Notes: a model not told the origin generated them from the sequence alone. Shown: positions 1-9,019, counted from the stretch's first letter. The stretch: DNA of 60,317 bases from Betaproteobacteria bacterium (GCA_009693435.1 SHXF01000012.1:1-60317), one strand, 5' to 3'. Program-made: numbers and translations.

Positions 1-325
1 GTTCCATTCATTCAGATGCGCCTACTATAGCCCCCCCGTACGGAGGAACGATCCACCCACCCCGCCCCGCCGGATGTACCGGAGTCTCATGCCGTTCGGC
101 AGGCGGCGAACCGCTCTAGAAAAAAGAGAAGGGGGGGGGTGCCACCCTGCCCCCGGCCGCCGTGGGACACTGGCGGGTAAGAAGCAGGCGAAAGCCATCA
201 CAATTCCATCACACGCAACGCTTGTAAACGCGCATCAACAGGCGTATCGTTCTCCTGCCGGGGTCAAAGCGGTACTAACCCAAGTGTGTGATGTGCAAGG
301 CAAAAAGGCAGAATTAGCCCGACCC
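1..325. other. Non-coding stretch upstream of the tRNA
   Basis: No convincing gene is seen here. The stretch is rich in C and G homopolymers, including a run of nine G near 132-140. A short open frame crossing it runs into the tRNA and has no ribosome-binding site or recognisable protein family, so I do not call it. The promoter of the tRNA must lie here, but I cannot point to clear -35/-10 boxes. Confidence 0.5.
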
Positions 326-401
326 GCCCCGGTAGCTCAGTGGATAGAGCAACCCCCTCCTAAGGGGTAGGTCGGACGTTCGATTCGTCTCCGGGGCGCC
401 A
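326..401 (+). tRNA. tRNA-Arg (anticodon CCU)
   Basis: A 76-base cloverleaf can be folded by eye. The acceptor stem GCCCCGG (326-332) pairs with CCGGGGC (391-397), followed by discriminator G and an encoded CCA (399-401). The D arm GCTC/GAGC is intact. The anticodon arm has a 7-base loop CTCCTAA, giving anticodon CCT, which reads the AGG arginine codon. The T arm carries the usual TTCGATT loop. No obvious duplicated 3' end that would mark an integrated element is visible in the next few hundred bases. Confidence 0.96.
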
Positions 402-425
402 GTACAAATACTCTCGATCCCGTGC

Positions 426-453
426 AAAAAAAACCCCGGCATGACCGGGGTTT
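426..453 (-). terminator. Rho-independent terminator of the cold-shock gene (possibly bidirectional)
   Basis: The inverted repeat AAACCCCGG / CCGGGGTTT (431-453, loop CATGA) is bordered on its left by eight A. Read on the minus strand it is a strong GC hairpin followed by eight T, placed 64 bases after the stop of the cold-shock gene. On the plus strand only TTT follows, so it could also weakly end the tRNA transcript. Confidence 0.85.
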
Positions 454-516
454 CTGCAAGGCGCGTCTTCCGAAGAAAGACGACTGCCTTATGACGCAGT
501 TCTCCGTGGCGCGACC

Positions 517-720
517 TCAGACGGCCTTCAAATTCGAAGCCGCAAGCTTGCCGCGTTCCGTGACCACCTCAAAGCTGATTCTCTGACCTTCGCTCAGCGT
601 GTCCATCCCCGCCTTCTGGACGGCACTGATGTGCACGAATACATCTTTGCCACCGGTCTCCGGGGCGATGAAACCGAACCCCTTTTCGGTGTTGAAAAAC
701 TTGACTGTCCCTGTTTCCAT
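517..720 (-). CDS. csp: Cold-shock protein (CspA family)
   Basis: A 67-residue single cold-shock domain of the CspA/CspD class, a small cytoplasmic single-stranded nucleic-acid binder that melts RNA structure. RNP1 is KGFGFI (residues 13-18) and RNP2 is VFVHI (27-31), with the aromatic residues expected on the binding face. I take the ATG that gives METGTVKFF, which matches the family N-terminus, rather than an ATG four codons upstream. The gene is monocistronic, with a strong terminator downstream and about 290 bases of non-coding DNA upstream. That is enough for the long structured leader typical of cold-inducible csp genes, though no cold-shock box could be verified. Which paralogue it is cannot be decided from one sequence. 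Confidence 0.95.
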   Translation of the reverse strand: METGTVKFFNTEKGFGFIAPETGGKDVFVHISAVQKAGMDTLSEGQRISFEVVTERGKLAASNLKAV

Positions 721-963
721 TCTGTACCTCAACGTGTGTTCGAACCTGATTATAGGCCCGATACGGGTCCTTTATGCAGCTATCGATTGCATTTCAGCGG
801 AAAATCGCGGTTATGCCCTGCGCGGTCACGCACCCCGAGATCACGCCATCCAGGATTACACGCTCATCCGGCGGGACCCGCCGCGGTCCCGACCGGCCCT
901 GGATTCATCGAATATTCTTTGACTTTATTCCGTTAAAAGGCCGTCAGGACGGACCTTCATAAG

Positions 964-982
964 CAATTTTCGTACAAAATTG
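964..982. other. AT-rich palindrome between csp and the GST gene
   Basis: CAATTTT (964-970) and AAAATTG (976-982) form a perfect 7-bp inverted repeat around CGTAC, inside an AT-rich patch unusual for this GC-rich window. It lies 27 bases past the stop of the GST gene, so it could be a weak 3' hairpin. It also lies about 245 bases upstream of csp on the same strand, so it could be a protein-binding site near the csp promoter. Neither role can be shown here. Confidence 0.35.
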
Positions 983-1008
983 AAATAAATAAGGGCGGTC
1001 CATTTCGG

Positions 1009-1647
1009 TTATGTAGCATCCGGCTGACTGGACGGCTGGGCAGCCATGAACGGCTCCAGCTTCATGCAATTGTCGTGAATGGCCATCAGCAGCGGGTAGG
1101 GAGTCAAGTCGCACTCATAGCGCTGCGCGTTGTACACCTGCGGAACGAGACAGCAGTCGGCCATTGACACTGTGTCGCGATAGCAGAAGCGACCGCTCTT
1201 GCAGCTCTTGGCCAGGGTGCCTTCGAGTCCCTTGAACCCCTCGGCTATCCAGTGGCGATACCAGGCATTGATCTTGTCCTCGTCGGCATCGAAGGCTGGC
1301 TTGAGGTGGCGCAGCACCCGCAGATTGTTGAGAGGATGGATATCGCATGCAATGACCTGGGAGAGACCGCGCACATAAGCCCGGTCGAGCGCGCCATCGG
1401 GCAGCAATCGAGGCTGCGGATGCGTCTCTTCCAGGTATTCGATGATGGCGAGCGACTGCGACATCAGATTGCCACCGTCATCGAGGGTCGGCACCAGACC
1501 CTGCGGGTTGACCGAAACGTAGTCCGCCCCCAGATGGTCTTTCTTAGGGAGGCTAATGAACGTCGGATCGTAGGGCAGTCCTTTGTAGTTCATGGCAATA
1601 CGCACGCGGTACGCGGCTGAGGAACGGAAAAAAGTGTAGAGCTTCAC
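1009..1647 (-). CDS. Zeta-class glutathione S-transferase: maleylacetoacetate / maleylpyruvate isomerase
   Basis: A 212-residue cytoplasmic protein with a thioredoxin-fold N-terminal half and a helical C-terminal half. The zeta-class active-site stretch is SSAAYRVRIA (residues 9-18), followed by NPQGLVPTL (47-55) and the glutathione-binding SQSLAIIEYL (63-72). Enzymes of this group use glutathione to isomerise maleylacetoacetate (tyrosine route) or maleylpyruvate (gentisate route). I choose a GTG start because GGAGG lies six bases before it and the product then starts at the conserved strand (KLYTFFRSS). With a gentisate dioxygenase-like gene (41112) and FAH-family hydrolase (6521) in the window, a maleylpyruvate isomerase (NagL-like) role is plausible, but the two substrates cannot be told apart by motif. 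Confidence 0.88.
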   Translation of the reverse strand: MKLYTFFRSSAAYRVRIAMNYKGLPYDPTFISLPKKDHLGADYVSVNPQGLVPTLDDGGNLMSQSLAIIEYLEETHPQPRLLPDGALDRAYVRGLSQVIACDIHPLNNLRVLRHLKPAFDADEDKINAWYRHWIAEGFKGLEGTLAKSCKSGRFCYRDTVSMADCCLVPQVYNAQRYECDLTPYPLLMAIHDNCMKLEPFMAAQPSSQPDAT

Positions 1648-1752
1648 AATATGCCTCCTTTGGTTCGGGCTGTTCAATAGTAAATGCTGTCGGGGCACGG
1701 CCGCGCCGGACTCGCTCGCATCTCCAGTGATGAGAGACGGGGTCCGTCAGGC

Positions 1753-1817
1753 GTTGCGCCACTGCGTTGCGCCACTGCGCTGCGCCACTGCGTAGTTCCA
1801 CGGCGTGGTGCCACTGC
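1753..1817. repeat. 13-bp tandem repeat array (about 5 units)
   Basis: Units of GTTGCGCCACTGC run at 1753-1765, 1766-1778 and 1779-1791, then one diverged unit (1792-1804) and GTGGTGCCACTGC (1805-1817), all in exact 13-base phase. The array starts just past the stop codon of the minus-strand CMD gene (1824) and fills most of the gap to the GST gene. Confidence 0.8.
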
Positions 1818-1823
1818 GTCTCG

Positions 1824-2216
1824 TCATTTGCCGGCCGCGTCGTATTCCTGCAGCGCTTCCTTGGCGACACGGAAGCTGTCCACTGCGGCCGGCACGCCGG
1901 CATAGACCCCGACCTGCAGCAGCACCTCCCGGACTTCTTCGCGGGTGCAGCCGTTGCGCAGCGCGCCTTTGACGTGCGTCTTCAGTTCGTGCGGCCGGTT
2001 GAGTACCGACAGCAGCGCGACGTTGATCAGGCTGCGCGTCTTGCGCGGCAGGCCCTCGCGCGTCCACAGCCAGCCCCAGCAATTGGCGGTCACCAGTTCC
2101 TGCAGCGGCGCGGAGAACTCATCGACATTCTTCAGCTGGTTTTCGACGTATTCCGCACCGACCACCTCCTTGCGTACTTTCAGTCCTTTCTCGAACAATT
2201 CGCTTGTCATTGCCAT
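1824..2216 (-). CDS. Carboxymuconolactone decarboxylase (CMD/PcaC-like) family protein
   Basis: A 130-residue all-helical protein of the 4-carboxymuconolactone decarboxylase fold. The typical elements are the central LINVALLSVLNRPHELKTHV stretch (63-82), the NGCTREEVREVLLQ segment (88-101) and the VYAGVPAAVDSF signature (104-115). It has no CxxC pair, so it is not an AhpD-type peroxidase. The start is supported by AGGGAG a few bases before ATG. PcaC proper belongs to the beta-ketoadipate route, but no other pca gene is present. The many CMD-like proteins inside ring-cleavage clusters usually have no proven reaction, so the family is sure and the substrate unknown. Confidence 0.85.
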   Translation of the reverse strand: MAMTSELFEKGLKVRKEVVGAEYVENQLKNVDEFSAPLQELVTANCWGWLWTREGLPRKTRSLINVALLSVLNRPHELKTHVKGALRNGCTREEVREVLLQVGVYAGVPAAVDSFRVAKEALQEYDAAGK

Positions 2217-2346
2217 GCTCCCTGGGTTGGTTCAGAAAAATGCCTGCATCGAATGCATCGTACGGATGATCGTTGTTGCGGCACGCGAATGAAAACGCCG
2301 CCGGGATTGCCGGCGGCGCATGTTTTGGGTGCGTGACGCCTGCGAT

Positions 2347-3408
2347 CTACGAGGCTGCCGGTTGTTTGCCTGCTTCGCCCCGGGCCGCCACCAGATCAAG
2401 GGCCACGTCGACGATCATGTCCTCCTGCCCGCCCACCATACGGCGGCGGCCGAGTTCAGCGAGGATGTCGAAGGTCGGAATGCCGTATTTCTCCGACGCT
2501 GTTTCTGCATGCCGCAGAAAGCTCGAGTACACGCCCGAGTATCCCAGCGCGAGGGTCTCGCGATCGACGCGCACCGGACGGTCCTGCAGCGGCCGCACCA
2601 GATCGTCGGCTGCGTACATCAGTTTCTTCAGGTCGCAGCCGTGATCCACGCCCATGCGGTCGAGCACGCCGATCAGTACTTCGAGCGGCGTATTGCCCGC
2701 GCCCGCGCCCATGCCCGCCAGCGCGGCGTCGATGCGATACGCGCCTTCTTCCATCGCCACGATGGAATTGGCGACGCCCAGCGACAGGTTGTGATGACAA
2801 TGGATGCCGACCTGCGTTTCGGGCTTCAATGTCTGGCGCATCACGCGGGTCTTTTCGCGCGCATCGTTCATCAGCAGCGCCCCGCCCGAATCGGTGACAT
2901 AGACGCACTGCGCGCCATAGGACTCCATCAGCTTCGCCTGTTTCGCCAGGTCCGCCGCCGGTATCATGTGCGCCATCATCAGAAAGCCGACCGTGTCCAT
3001 GCCAAGCTTGCGGGCGTGCTCCATGTGCTGTTTCGAGATGTCGGCTTCGGTGCAGTGCGTGGCGATCCGCACGGTGCGCGCGCCGGCCTTGTAGGCCTGT
3101 TCCAGATCGTGCACCGTCGCAATCCCCGGAATATGCAACGTCGCCACCTGGGCATGCTTCACCACGCCGGCGACTACCTCTATCCATTCCACGTCGGTAT
3201 GCAAGCCGAAGCCGTAATTGAAGCTCGACCCGGCCAGGCCGTCGCCGTGAGAAATCTCGATCGAATCGACCTTGGCTTCGTCCAGCGCCTTGGCGATCGC
3301 CGCGACCTGCGGCAGCGTGTACTGGTGGCGGCGCGGATGCATGCCATCGCGCAGCGTGACATCCGATATGTAGACTTTCTTCGCCGCCTTGTTCGTCGCT
3401 TTTTCCAT
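2347..3408 (-). CDS. bphI: 4-hydroxy-2-oxovalerate aldolase
   Basis: A 353-residue TIM-barrel pyruvate aldolase of the DmpG/BphI/NbaI group. It splits 4-hydroxy-2-oxovalerate into pyruvate and acetaldehyde. The divalent-metal and catalytic residues are visible: LRDGMH (19-24) supplies the Arg-Asp-His set, and IHCHHN (202-207) gives the two metal histidines. It forms a channelling complex with the acylating acetaldehyde dehydrogenase, whose gene lies directly upstream in the same operon with a 30-base gap. Length is normal for the family. It finishes the meta-cleavage and aminomuconate routes encoded elsewhere in the window. Confidence 0.96.
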   Translation of the reverse strand: MEKATNKAAKKVYISDVTLRDGMHPRRHQYTLPQVAAIAKALDEAKVDSIEISHGDGLAGSSFNYGFGLHTDVEWIEVVAGVVKHAQVATLHIPGIATVHDLEQAYKAGARTVRIATHCTEADISKQHMEHARKLGMDTVGFLMMAHMIPAADLAKQAKLMESYGAQCVYVTDSGGALLMNDAREKTRVMRQTLKPETQVGIHCHHNLSLGVANSIVAMEEGAYRIDAALAGMGAGAGNTPLEVLIGVLDRMGVDHGCDLKKLMYAADDLVRPLQDRPVRVDRETLALGYSGVYSSFLRHAETASEKYGIPTFDILAELGRRRMVGGQEDMIVDVALDLVAARGEAGKQPAAS

Positions 3409-3438
3409 TTGGGCTCCCGCTGGTTCCGGCTGGCGGCC

Positions 3439-4389
3439 TCAGGCCGCCAGCGCGAATTTGTTGACCGCGAATTGTTCGGCGGCGGCGAGCGCGGCCGACG
3501 TCATGATGTCCAGATTGCCGGCGTAGGCAGGCAGGTAGTGTCCTGCACCCTCGACCTCGAGGTAAATCGATACCTTCAGCCCATGGCGCAAGCCGATCCC
3601 CGGAATATTGAGCGGCTTGTCCGCGGGAATCTTTTCGAACTGTACCCGCTGCTTCAGGCGGTAGCCGGGCACGTAGGTTGCGACCTGAGCCACCATCTCC
3701 TCCACGGACTTGCGGATCGCCGCTTCGTCGGCACCGTCTTCGGCGAGGCAATAGACCGTGTCCCGCATGATCAGCGGCGGCTCGGCTGGGTTGAGGACGA
3801 TGATCGCCTTGCCTTGCAAGGCGCCGCCCAGTTTGACGATGGCCTTCGAAGTGGTCTCGGTAAATTCATCGATGTTGGCGCGTGTGCCGGGACCCGCGGA
3901 CTTGCTGGCGATCGAAGCGACGATTTCCGCGTAGTAGACTTTCGCGATCCGCGAAACGGCATACACCATGGGGATGGTGGCCTGTCCGCCGCAGGTGACC
4001 ATGTTGATATTGGGGCTGTCCAGGTGCTCGTGCAGGTTCACCACCGGGATGACGTACGGCCCGATCGCTGCGGGCGTCAGGTCGATGACCTGTACGCCGT
4101 GCTTTTTCAGCACCTCGTTATGATGCGCATGCGCGCCCGCGGAGGTCGCATCGAACGCGATCTTGATGTCCCTGAAAGTGGGCATTTTCACCAGGCCCTC
4201 GACCCCTTCGGCCGTGGTCGGCACACCCATTTTGGCCGCGCGTGCAAGGCCATCCGAGGCCGGGTCGATGCCCACCATCGCACCCATGCTGAGGTGCTTC
4301 GCTTTTCGCAGCACCTTGATCATCAGATCGGTGCCGATATTGCCGGAACCGATGATAGCCACCGGCACGCGAACGTCCTGATTCATCAT
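3439..4389 (-). CDS. bphJ: Acetaldehyde dehydrogenase (acylating)
   Basis: A 316-residue NAD- and CoA-dependent enzyme (DmpF/BphJ/MhpF/NbaJ family) that turns acetaldehyde into acetyl-CoA. The Rossmann motif GSGNIGTD is at residues 14-21 and the catalytic cysteine is C133 in [10 protein letters not shown], equivalent to the BphJ active-site Cys. The partner aldolase gene follows at once, as expected for a complex that channels the toxic aldehyde. The two genes probably share a transcript with the hydratase/decarboxylase pair upstream, although the 455-base gap with the 42-bp repeat array separates them. Confidence 0.96.
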   Translation of the reverse strand: MMNQDVRVPVAIIGSGNIGTDLMIKVLRKAKHLSMGAMVGIDPASDGLARAAKMGVPTTAEGVEGLVKMPTFRDIKIAFDATSAGAHAHHNEVLKKHGVQVIDLTPAAIGPYVIPVVNLHEHLDSPNINMVTCGGQATIPMVYAVSRIAKVYYAEIVASIASKSAGPGTRANIDEFTETTSKAIVKLGGALQGKAIIVLNPAEPPLIMRDTVYCLAEDGADEAAIRKSVEEMVAQVATYVPGYRLKQRVQFEKIPADKPLNIPGIGLRHGLKVSIYLEVEGAGHYLPAYAGNLDIMTSAALAAAEQFAVNKFALAA

Positions 4390-4482
4390 TTTCCCCTGCG
4401 CTGTGTACGAGTCGCGTTATTTTACTCTCGCGGACCAATGGGGCGAGGTCGCAAGTTAGTGACCTTCGGGCAGATCGCGCTA

Positions 4483-4808
4483 CGCACCCTCACCCCCGAC
4501 CCCTCTCCCGGTGGGAGAGGGGAGCGCACCCTCACCCCCGACCCCTCTCCCGGTGGGAGAGGGGAGCGCACCCTCACCCCCGACACCTCTCCCGGTGGGA
4601 GAGGGGAGTTCACCCTCACCCCCGACCTCTCTCCCGGTGGGAGAGAGGGGCGCACCCTCACCTCCGACACCTCTCCCGGTGGGAGAGGGGGGCGCACCCT
4701 CACCTCCGACACCTCTCCCGGTGGGAGAGGGAAGTTCACCTTCACCCCCGACCCCTCTCCCGGCGGGAGAGGGGAGTTCACCCTCATCCCCACCACGGGG
4801 AGAAGGAT
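4483..4808. repeat. 42-bp palindromic tandem repeat array (7 full units plus a partial)
   Basis: Seven units in exact 42-base phase start at 4483, 4525, 4567, 4609, 4651, 4693 and 4735. A worn eighth runs from 4777. Each unit holds CCCTCACCCCCGAC followed by the inverted repeat CTCTCCCGGTGGGAGAG. Because 42 is a multiple of three, all frames stay open and create long false reading frames across the gap. Single copies of the same core occur at 42245 and 60245. It fills most of the 4390-4844 gap between the acetaldehyde dehydrogenase and the oxalocrotonate decarboxylase genes. No gene is seen in that gap. Confidence 0.95.
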
Positions 4809-4844
4809 GCAAACCCTGTTACCGACGAGAGCGAGCAGCGGGCT

Positions 4845-5618
4845 CTACGCCGTGACCGAAAACCCGACCCGCCCGAGGTGCTGCACTTCGTGCTCGACCC
4901 AGGTATCGGCTTTGAGTGCCTCCGCCGCCGTCGCGCCACCCGCCATGACGATCCATCCCGGCAGAAGCGGTTCACCGGCTGCCGCGGCAAAGCGTGCGGC
5001 GGCCACCAGTGCGCGCAACGGATTGCCGAGGATGGCGGCGCTGGATCCGATCTGCACCGGCTTCCCGTTGAAACTCATCAGCATGCCAAGGTTTGAAAAA
5101 TCAAAGTTCGGACTGTGCCACTGGCCGGTAACAAAGCCCGACGAGGAAGCATTGTCGGCAACGACATCGCTCAGCGAAAACTTGAAATTCTCGTAGCGCG
5201 AATCGATGATCTCCATCGCTGGCGCAATCGCCTCGACGGCGGACAACGCCTGCAAGGGCGTGATGTTGCCGGCGAGTTCGGATTTCAGGAGAAATGCCAC
5301 CTCCGGTTCCACCCGCGGGTGCACATAACGCGCCAGGCTCAGCGGGCCACCATCCTCGACCACCATGCCGCTGGTCAGCCGGCCCCATATCAGGTCCGAC
5401 AAGCCCATCTGGATGCACTTGGCGCGGCTGGTGAACCCCATCTTGACCCCGATGCGCTTCTCGCCGCGCGAAAGGCGCAGTCCGATACTCTGCTTCTGCA
5501 CCTCGTAGGCTTCGTCGAGCGTGATCTGCACGTCATGGGAAAGCTGTGCGATGCCCTTTGCGCCGCGGGCTGCATCGTCCACGCGACTTGCGAGTTTATG
5601 GATGTCGGCCATGGTCAT
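4845..5618 (-). CDS. dmpH: 4-oxalocrotonate decarboxylase (DmpH-like)
   Basis: A 257-residue member of the FAH-like hydratase/decarboxylase family. It decarboxylates 2-oxo-3-hexenedioate to 2-hydroxypenta-2,4-dienoate with a divalent metal. The stretch from [13 protein letters not shown] to VVADNASS is the DmpH pattern, in contrast to the DmpE pattern of its neighbour. Its ATG overlaps the stop of the upstream hydratase (ATGA), so the two are translationally coupled. DmpE and DmpH are known to form a complex. This decarboxylase step is needed for the semialdehyde-dehydrogenase branch and for 2-aminomuconate degradation, which links it to the genes at 22-28 kb. Confidence 0.88.
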   Translation of the reverse strand: MTMADIHKLASRVDDAARGAKGIAQLSHDVQITLDEAYEVQKQSIGLRLSRGEKRIGVKMGFTSRAKCIQMGLSDLIWGRLTSGMVVEDGGPLSLARYVHPRVEPEVAFLLKSELAGNITPLQALSAVEAIAPAMEIIDSRYENFKFSLSDVVADNASSSGFVTGQWHSPNFDFSNLGMLMSFNGKPVQIGSSAAILGNPLRALVAAARFAAAAGEPLLPGWIVMAGGATAAEALKADTWVEHEVQHLGRVGFSVTA

Positions 5619-6406
5619 GCTCCAAATGCGGTGCGTACCGAGCCCAGGCCCGAAATTCGCACTTCGATTACGTCGCCGGGAACGACCCCGACCATCGGCC
5701 CGAGCGCCCCGCTCATGATCACGTCACCCGCCTTGAGCGGCGCGCCGACCTCCACCATGGTGCGCGCCAGCCACAGTGCTGCGTTCAGCGGATTGCCGAG
5801 GCAGGCAGCGCCGGCGCCGATAGAAATCTGGTCGCCGCGCTTTTCCATAACCATGCCGCACAGCCGCAGGTCCAGTCCGTCGAGTTTCTTCGGCTCGTTG
5901 CCGAGGACGAACAATCCGGAGGACGCGTTGTCCGCAATCGTGTCCTGGATCTTGATGTTCCAGTTCGCCACCCGGCTGCCGACGATTTCGATGGCCGGCA
6001 AAACATAGGCAACGGCACTGATGAGTTCGGTCATGCTGATGTCTTTTTTCTTCAGATCGCGTTCCAGCACCAGCGCGACCTCGCCCTCGACCTTGGGCTG
6101 CAGCACCTTCGACAAATGCACTTCCTCGCCGTCGGACATCGCCATGTCGGCGAACAGCATGCCGTAGTCGGGCTGGTCCACGCCCAGTTGCTTCTGCACC
6201 GCCTTGGAGGTGAGGCCGATCTTGCGGCCGATCAGGCGTCGCCCCTTCCTCAGCCAGTACTGCGTGTTGACTTTCTGGACAGCGTAGGCCGCGCCAAGAT
6301 CGCCTGGCGGCAACTCATCGCGCAGCGGTTCGGTGGCGACGCCGGTATCGTGCGCCTTGCGCAGCCGGTCGGCGAGCTGCTTCAATTTCAGTGCGGTGAC
6401 GGGCAT
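5615..6406 (-). CDS. dmpE: 2-hydroxypenta-2,4-dienoate hydratase (2-keto-4-pentenoate hydratase)
   Basis: A 263-residue metal-dependent hydratase of the MhpD/DmpE family. It adds water to 2-hydroxypenta-2,4-dienoate to give 4-hydroxy-2-oxovalerate, the substrate of the aldolase. Seen are [11 protein letters not shown] near residue 60, the GVDQPDYG loop, [10 protein letters not shown] and [13 protein letters not shown] start at the ATG giving MPVTALKLK, which has AGGG upstream; an in-frame ATG 31 codons earlier would add a tail not found in the family. It overlaps the decarboxylase gene by four bases. Confidence 0.9.
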   Translation of the reverse strand: MPVTALKLKQLADRLRKAHDTGVATEPLRDELPPGDLGAAYAVQKVNTQYWLRKGRRLIGRKIGLTSKAVQKQLGVDQPDYGMLFADMAMSDGEEVHLSKVLQPKVEGEVALVLERDLKKKDISMTELISAVAYVLPAIEIVGSRVANWNIKIQDTIADNASSGLFVLGNEPKKLDGLDLRLCGMVMEKRGDQISIGAGAACLGNPLNAALWLARTMVEVGAPLKAGDVIMSGALGPMVGVVPGDVIEVRISGLGSVRTAFGA

Positions 6407-6520
6407 GGTTTCCCTCGAAGAATTGACCGGATGACGTTGCGCTGTGCGCGCAGTCGTCCGGCCGGATTGCAATATCGCATTTGACGCCTGACTAACCAAC
6501 GAATAACGACCGACCTGCGG

Positions 6521-7456
6521 CTACCCCATCTTGTGGGTCAGCTCGCCGATCCCTTCGATCCACAGTTTCACGGTCTCCCCCTTCTGCAGGAAGCGTCCGC
6601 GACCGGCGCCGACACCTGCCGGTGTGCCGGTAAGTATCACATCGCCGGGATACAGCGTGACCCGCGACGACAGCATGGCGATCTGCTCGGCAATATCGAA
6701 AATCAGCTTGTCGGTATTCGAATCCTGCATCAGCGCATCGCCAACCCACAGCTTAAGACCCAGTTTGTGCGGGTTGCGGATGTCGCCGGCCGGCACGATC
6801 CACGGCCCCATCGGACAGGCGCCTTCCCAGGACTTCTGGCTGACCCAGTCCCAGTGGAACGGCGACAGCGGCGGCACCTTGGCGCGCTTGCCCGCATCGC
6901 GGCACGACAAATCGTTGCCAATGGTATAGCCCGCGACATAACTCAGTGCTTTCGCGACCGGCACGTCCTTCGCCGGTTTGCCGATCACGGCCGCCAGTTC
7001 GATCTCCCAGTCCACCGCCTTGGAGAACGCGGGAATCTTCACCGTTACGCCGGGTCCCACCACCGAAGCCCGCGAGGTCTTGACGAAGTGCCAGGGCTTT
7101 TCGCCGAGGTCTTTCATCGTCGGACCGGGCTCGCGGCCGGCAGCGCGGTCCATTTCCGCCACGTGGTCGGAATAGTTCGCGCCGGCGCAATAGATGTTGC
7201 CTGGATACAGTATCGGCGCAAGCAGCCTGGCTCGCTTCAATGGCACACCCTTCGCCCGGCTCTTGCCGCCGCCGATGCGCTTGGCCGCTTCGGTGAACGC
7301 CCGGTTGGCCTTGCTCCATTCCTGCAAGGCCCCCAGTACCGTCGCCCAACCCGATTGACCGGACACGCGCGCCGCATCGTAAATCTGGTCGCCGATAAGC
7401 AGGCCGGCACGCGCTTCGCGTCCCGATTGATACGTCAACAGCTTGTAGCCGGTCAT
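6521..7456 (-). CDS. Fumarylacetoacetate hydrolase (FAH) family protein
   Basis: A 311-residue protein with the FAH catalytic fold from about residue 80. The motifs NYSDHVAE (94-101) and DWEIELAAVIG (149-159) carry the acidic metal ligands and the catalytic His, and TGTPAGVG sits near the C-terminus. Such enzymes hydrolyse or decarboxylate beta-diketo acids (fumarylpyruvate, acylpyruvates, 5-oxopent-3-ene-tricarboxylate). The gene overlaps the FMN reductase stop by four bases and so belongs to its operon. A fumarylpyruvate hydrolase role would match the gentisate dioxygenase-like and GST isomerase genes, but this is inference. Confidence 0.88.
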   Translation of the reverse strand: MTGYKLLTYQSGREARAGLLIGDQIYDAARVSGQSGWATVLGALQEWSKANRAFTEAAKRIGGGKSRAKGVPLKRARLLAPILYPGNIYCAGANYSDHVAEMDRAAGREPGPTMKDLGEKPWHFVKTSRASVVGPGVTVKIPAFSKAVDWEIELAAVIGKPAKDVPVAKALSYVAGYTIGNDLSCRDAGKRAKVPPLSPFHWDWVSQKSWEGACPMGPWIVPAGDIRNPHKLGLKLWVGDALMQDSNTDKLIFDIAEQIAMLSSRVTLYPGDVILTGTPAGVGAGRGRFLQKGETVKLWIEGIGELTHKMG

Positions 7457-8019
7457 GTGGGCATCCCCGCTTTCATCCTGGTGATCCAGTCACGGAAGGC
7501 AACCATCTGCTCGCCCATGATCTTGCGTGTCGGCTCGTCGGTCAGCTTGAGTTCAGCGTTGAATTTTGCCGCGGAGCCCCCGATGTAGATTTCCGGGCGC
7601 AGCAGCACCAGTCCCTCCAGGCATCCCAGGATCTTGCGCAATTCGTACTGGTTGCGCGCGCCGCCCAAGGGACCGCCGGTGGCGCTGATGATGGCGATGG
7701 GCTTGTTCCTGAACGGCTGGTCAGGCACCCGCGACATCCAGTCGATGGCGTTCTTCAGCACGCCTGTGATCGAGAAATTGTACTCGGGGCTGGCGATAAG
7801 CAAGCCGTCCGCGCCGGCGATCTGGTCGCGTAGGCGGCTTACCGCCGCGGGCCAGCCCTTGTCCTGAATTTCCTGGTTGTACAGGGGGATTTCGTCGTAG
7901 CGAACGATTTCCAGCGACAGCTCGGACGGCATCACTTCTGCAGCCGCAGCCAGTGCAGCGGAATTGAAGGATTTCTGGCGCAAGCTGCCGCTGATGCCCA
8001 CTATCTTGTAGTTGCTCAT
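7453..8019 (-). CDS. NADPH-dependent FMN reductase
   Basis: A 188-residue flavodoxin-fold reductase. The flavin-phosphate loop is GSLRQKSFN (11-19), and SPEYN (77-81) and GVLKNAIDW (86-94) form the isoalloxazine pocket of the SsuE/ArsH/chromate-reductase (YieF) family. It would reduce FMN or quinones with NADPH. In ring-cleavage clusters such proteins are thought to supply reduced flavin or to detoxify quinones, but no flavin-dependent monooxygenase sits next to it. The stop overlaps the start of the FAH gene (ATGA), so the two are co-translated. Confidence 0.9.
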   Translation of the reverse strand: MSNYKIVGISGSLRQKSFNSAALAAAAEVMPSELSLEIVRYDEIPLYNQEIQDKGWPAAVSRLRDQIAGADGLLIASPEYNFSITGVLKNAIDWMSRVPDQPFRNKPIAIISATGGPLGGARNQYELRKILGCLEGLVLLRPEIYIGGSAAKFNAELKLTDEPTRKIMGEQMVAFRDWITRMKAGMPT

Positions 8020-8133
8020 ATGCCTTGTCCGGCCTTTCGGAAGTTGTGCAAAGGGATGAATTCTAGCGGGTCACAGCCGGTTCGTCCGCGAGGCCAACCC
8101 CGGGTGCGGAAATCGCAGCGGGCCGCGATTGCG

Positions 8134-8178
8134 GACGGACGACAACTCGACGGACGACAACTCGACGGACGACAACTC
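8134..8178. repeat. 15-bp tandem repeat, three perfect units, overlapping a stop codon
   Basis: GACGGACGACAACTC is repeated at 8134-8148, 8149-8163 and 8164-8178. The last unit covers the stop codon of the minus-strand dioxygenase-like gene that ends at 8177, so gain or loss of units would leave the protein end almost unchanged. The rest of the 8020-8176 gap shows nothing else. Confidence 0.85.
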
Positions 8179-9019
8179 AGGAGCGCATCAGCGCCGGTCC
8201 CCACTGGTTCAGGGTCCAGGTGCTTTTCGGCCACAGGCCCATCTTTCGATCAGGTGCGCAGTGCTCCAGTTCGGTGGACAGTTCGAACAGGTTTTCTTCC
8301 GGGTCCTTGACCATGAAGAACAGATCGTTCCCCGGCCCGTGGCGCCCCACGCCCCAGAAGATCGGCACCCGCTTGCGGCCCATGTGGTCGGCCCAGTCGC
8401 GTATGCCGTAGAAATCCGGCGTGTCGAACGAGACATGGTCGAGGCGCGATTCCGGCGCCTGGAACAGCGCCAGCGCGTGGTGTTCCGCATCGACGCGCAG
8501 GAAGGTGGCGCTCAGCACGCCATGTTCATCCTCGACCCGGTCGGAAACCACGAAACCGAGTTGCCCGGCATAAAACGGCAGCAGCGCCTCGGGACTGGGC
8601 GTGCGTATGCCCACATGCTGAATGCGCGCGGCAGGCAAGGCGTCGGGCGCACCCAGGCCGGTCTTGACTCCGAATGCGATGCGATTGCCCTCGGGATCGC
8701 GCACGGCGAATGCCCCGGCGCCGAACAACGAGGACGGGTTCGCCTCCAGTATCGTGCCGCCACGCTCCAGGCGCTGCCGGTATGCGGCGAGCGACGCCGC
8801 ATCGGCAAATGAAAAGGCGACAAAACCGATCGCGTGTTTCCGGCCGGGCGTCACCAGCATCGGGCGGTTCTGGCCGATGCACAACCAGCGCTCGCCTTCG
8901 ATCTGCCGCACGTCCATCGACAGCGCCTCGCGTGCAAACGCGGCCAGGTTTGCCGGGGCTTCCGACTCGATGCAGAGGTGATCGAGATGCGCGCCGATTT
9001 CGCTTCGTTGCTGATTCAT
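8177..9019 (-). CDS. VOC-family extradiol dioxygenase-like protein
   Basis: A 280-residue two-domain vicinal-oxygen-chelate protein like type I extradiol dioxygenases (BphC/catechol 2,3-dioxygenase). The 2-His-1-Glu iron site can be traced: H135 in QHVG, H195 in LDHVSF and E246 in LFELS. H181 and H227 match the second-shell histidines of BphC. The Tyr that BphC has nine residues after the second of these is replaced here by Met/Phe (DLFFM), unlike in the paralogues at 12467 and 13435. The next gene upstream, separated by a short gap, is an alpha/beta hydrolase, which suggests a ring-cleavage then hydrolysis pair. The substrate is unknown. Confidence 0.82.
   Translation of the reverse strand: MNQQRSEIGAHLDHLCIESEAPANLAAFAREALSMDVRQIEGERWLCIGQNRPMLVTPGRKHAIGFVAFSFADAASLAAYRQRLERGGTILEANPSSLFGAGAFAVRDPEGNRIAFGVKTGLGAPDALPAARIQHVGIRTPSPEALLPFYAGQLGFVVSDRVEDEHGVLSATFLRVDAEHHALALFQAPESRLDHVSFDTPDFYGIRDWADHMGRKRVPIFWGVGRHGPGNDLFFMVKDPEENLFELSTELEHCAPDRKMGLWPKSTWTLNQWGPALMRS

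Noticed and set aside
74..370. A small open frame upstream of and into the tRNA
   Set aside because: It ends inside the tRNA, has no ribosome-binding site and no family features.
326..401. tRNA as the attachment site of an integrated island covering the window
   Set aside because: No integrase gene and no repeat of the tRNA 3' end were found downstream, and gene content looks like ordinary chromosome.
1824..2216. Beta-ketoadipate pathway PcaC
   Set aside because: The CMD fold is present, but no pcaB, pcaD, pcaIJ or intradiol dioxygenase gene is in the window. The substrate was left open.
4483..4808. CRISPR array
   Set aside because: The units are head to tail with no spacers, and the whole 42-bp unit repeats. 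No cas genes are near. The same holds for the 20-bp arrays at 16041 and 55101.
2320..5196. A long plus-strand reading frame of about 950 codons
   Set aside because: It runs opposite to well-supported genes and through the 42-bp repeat, which stays open in all frames. It has no recognisable domain.
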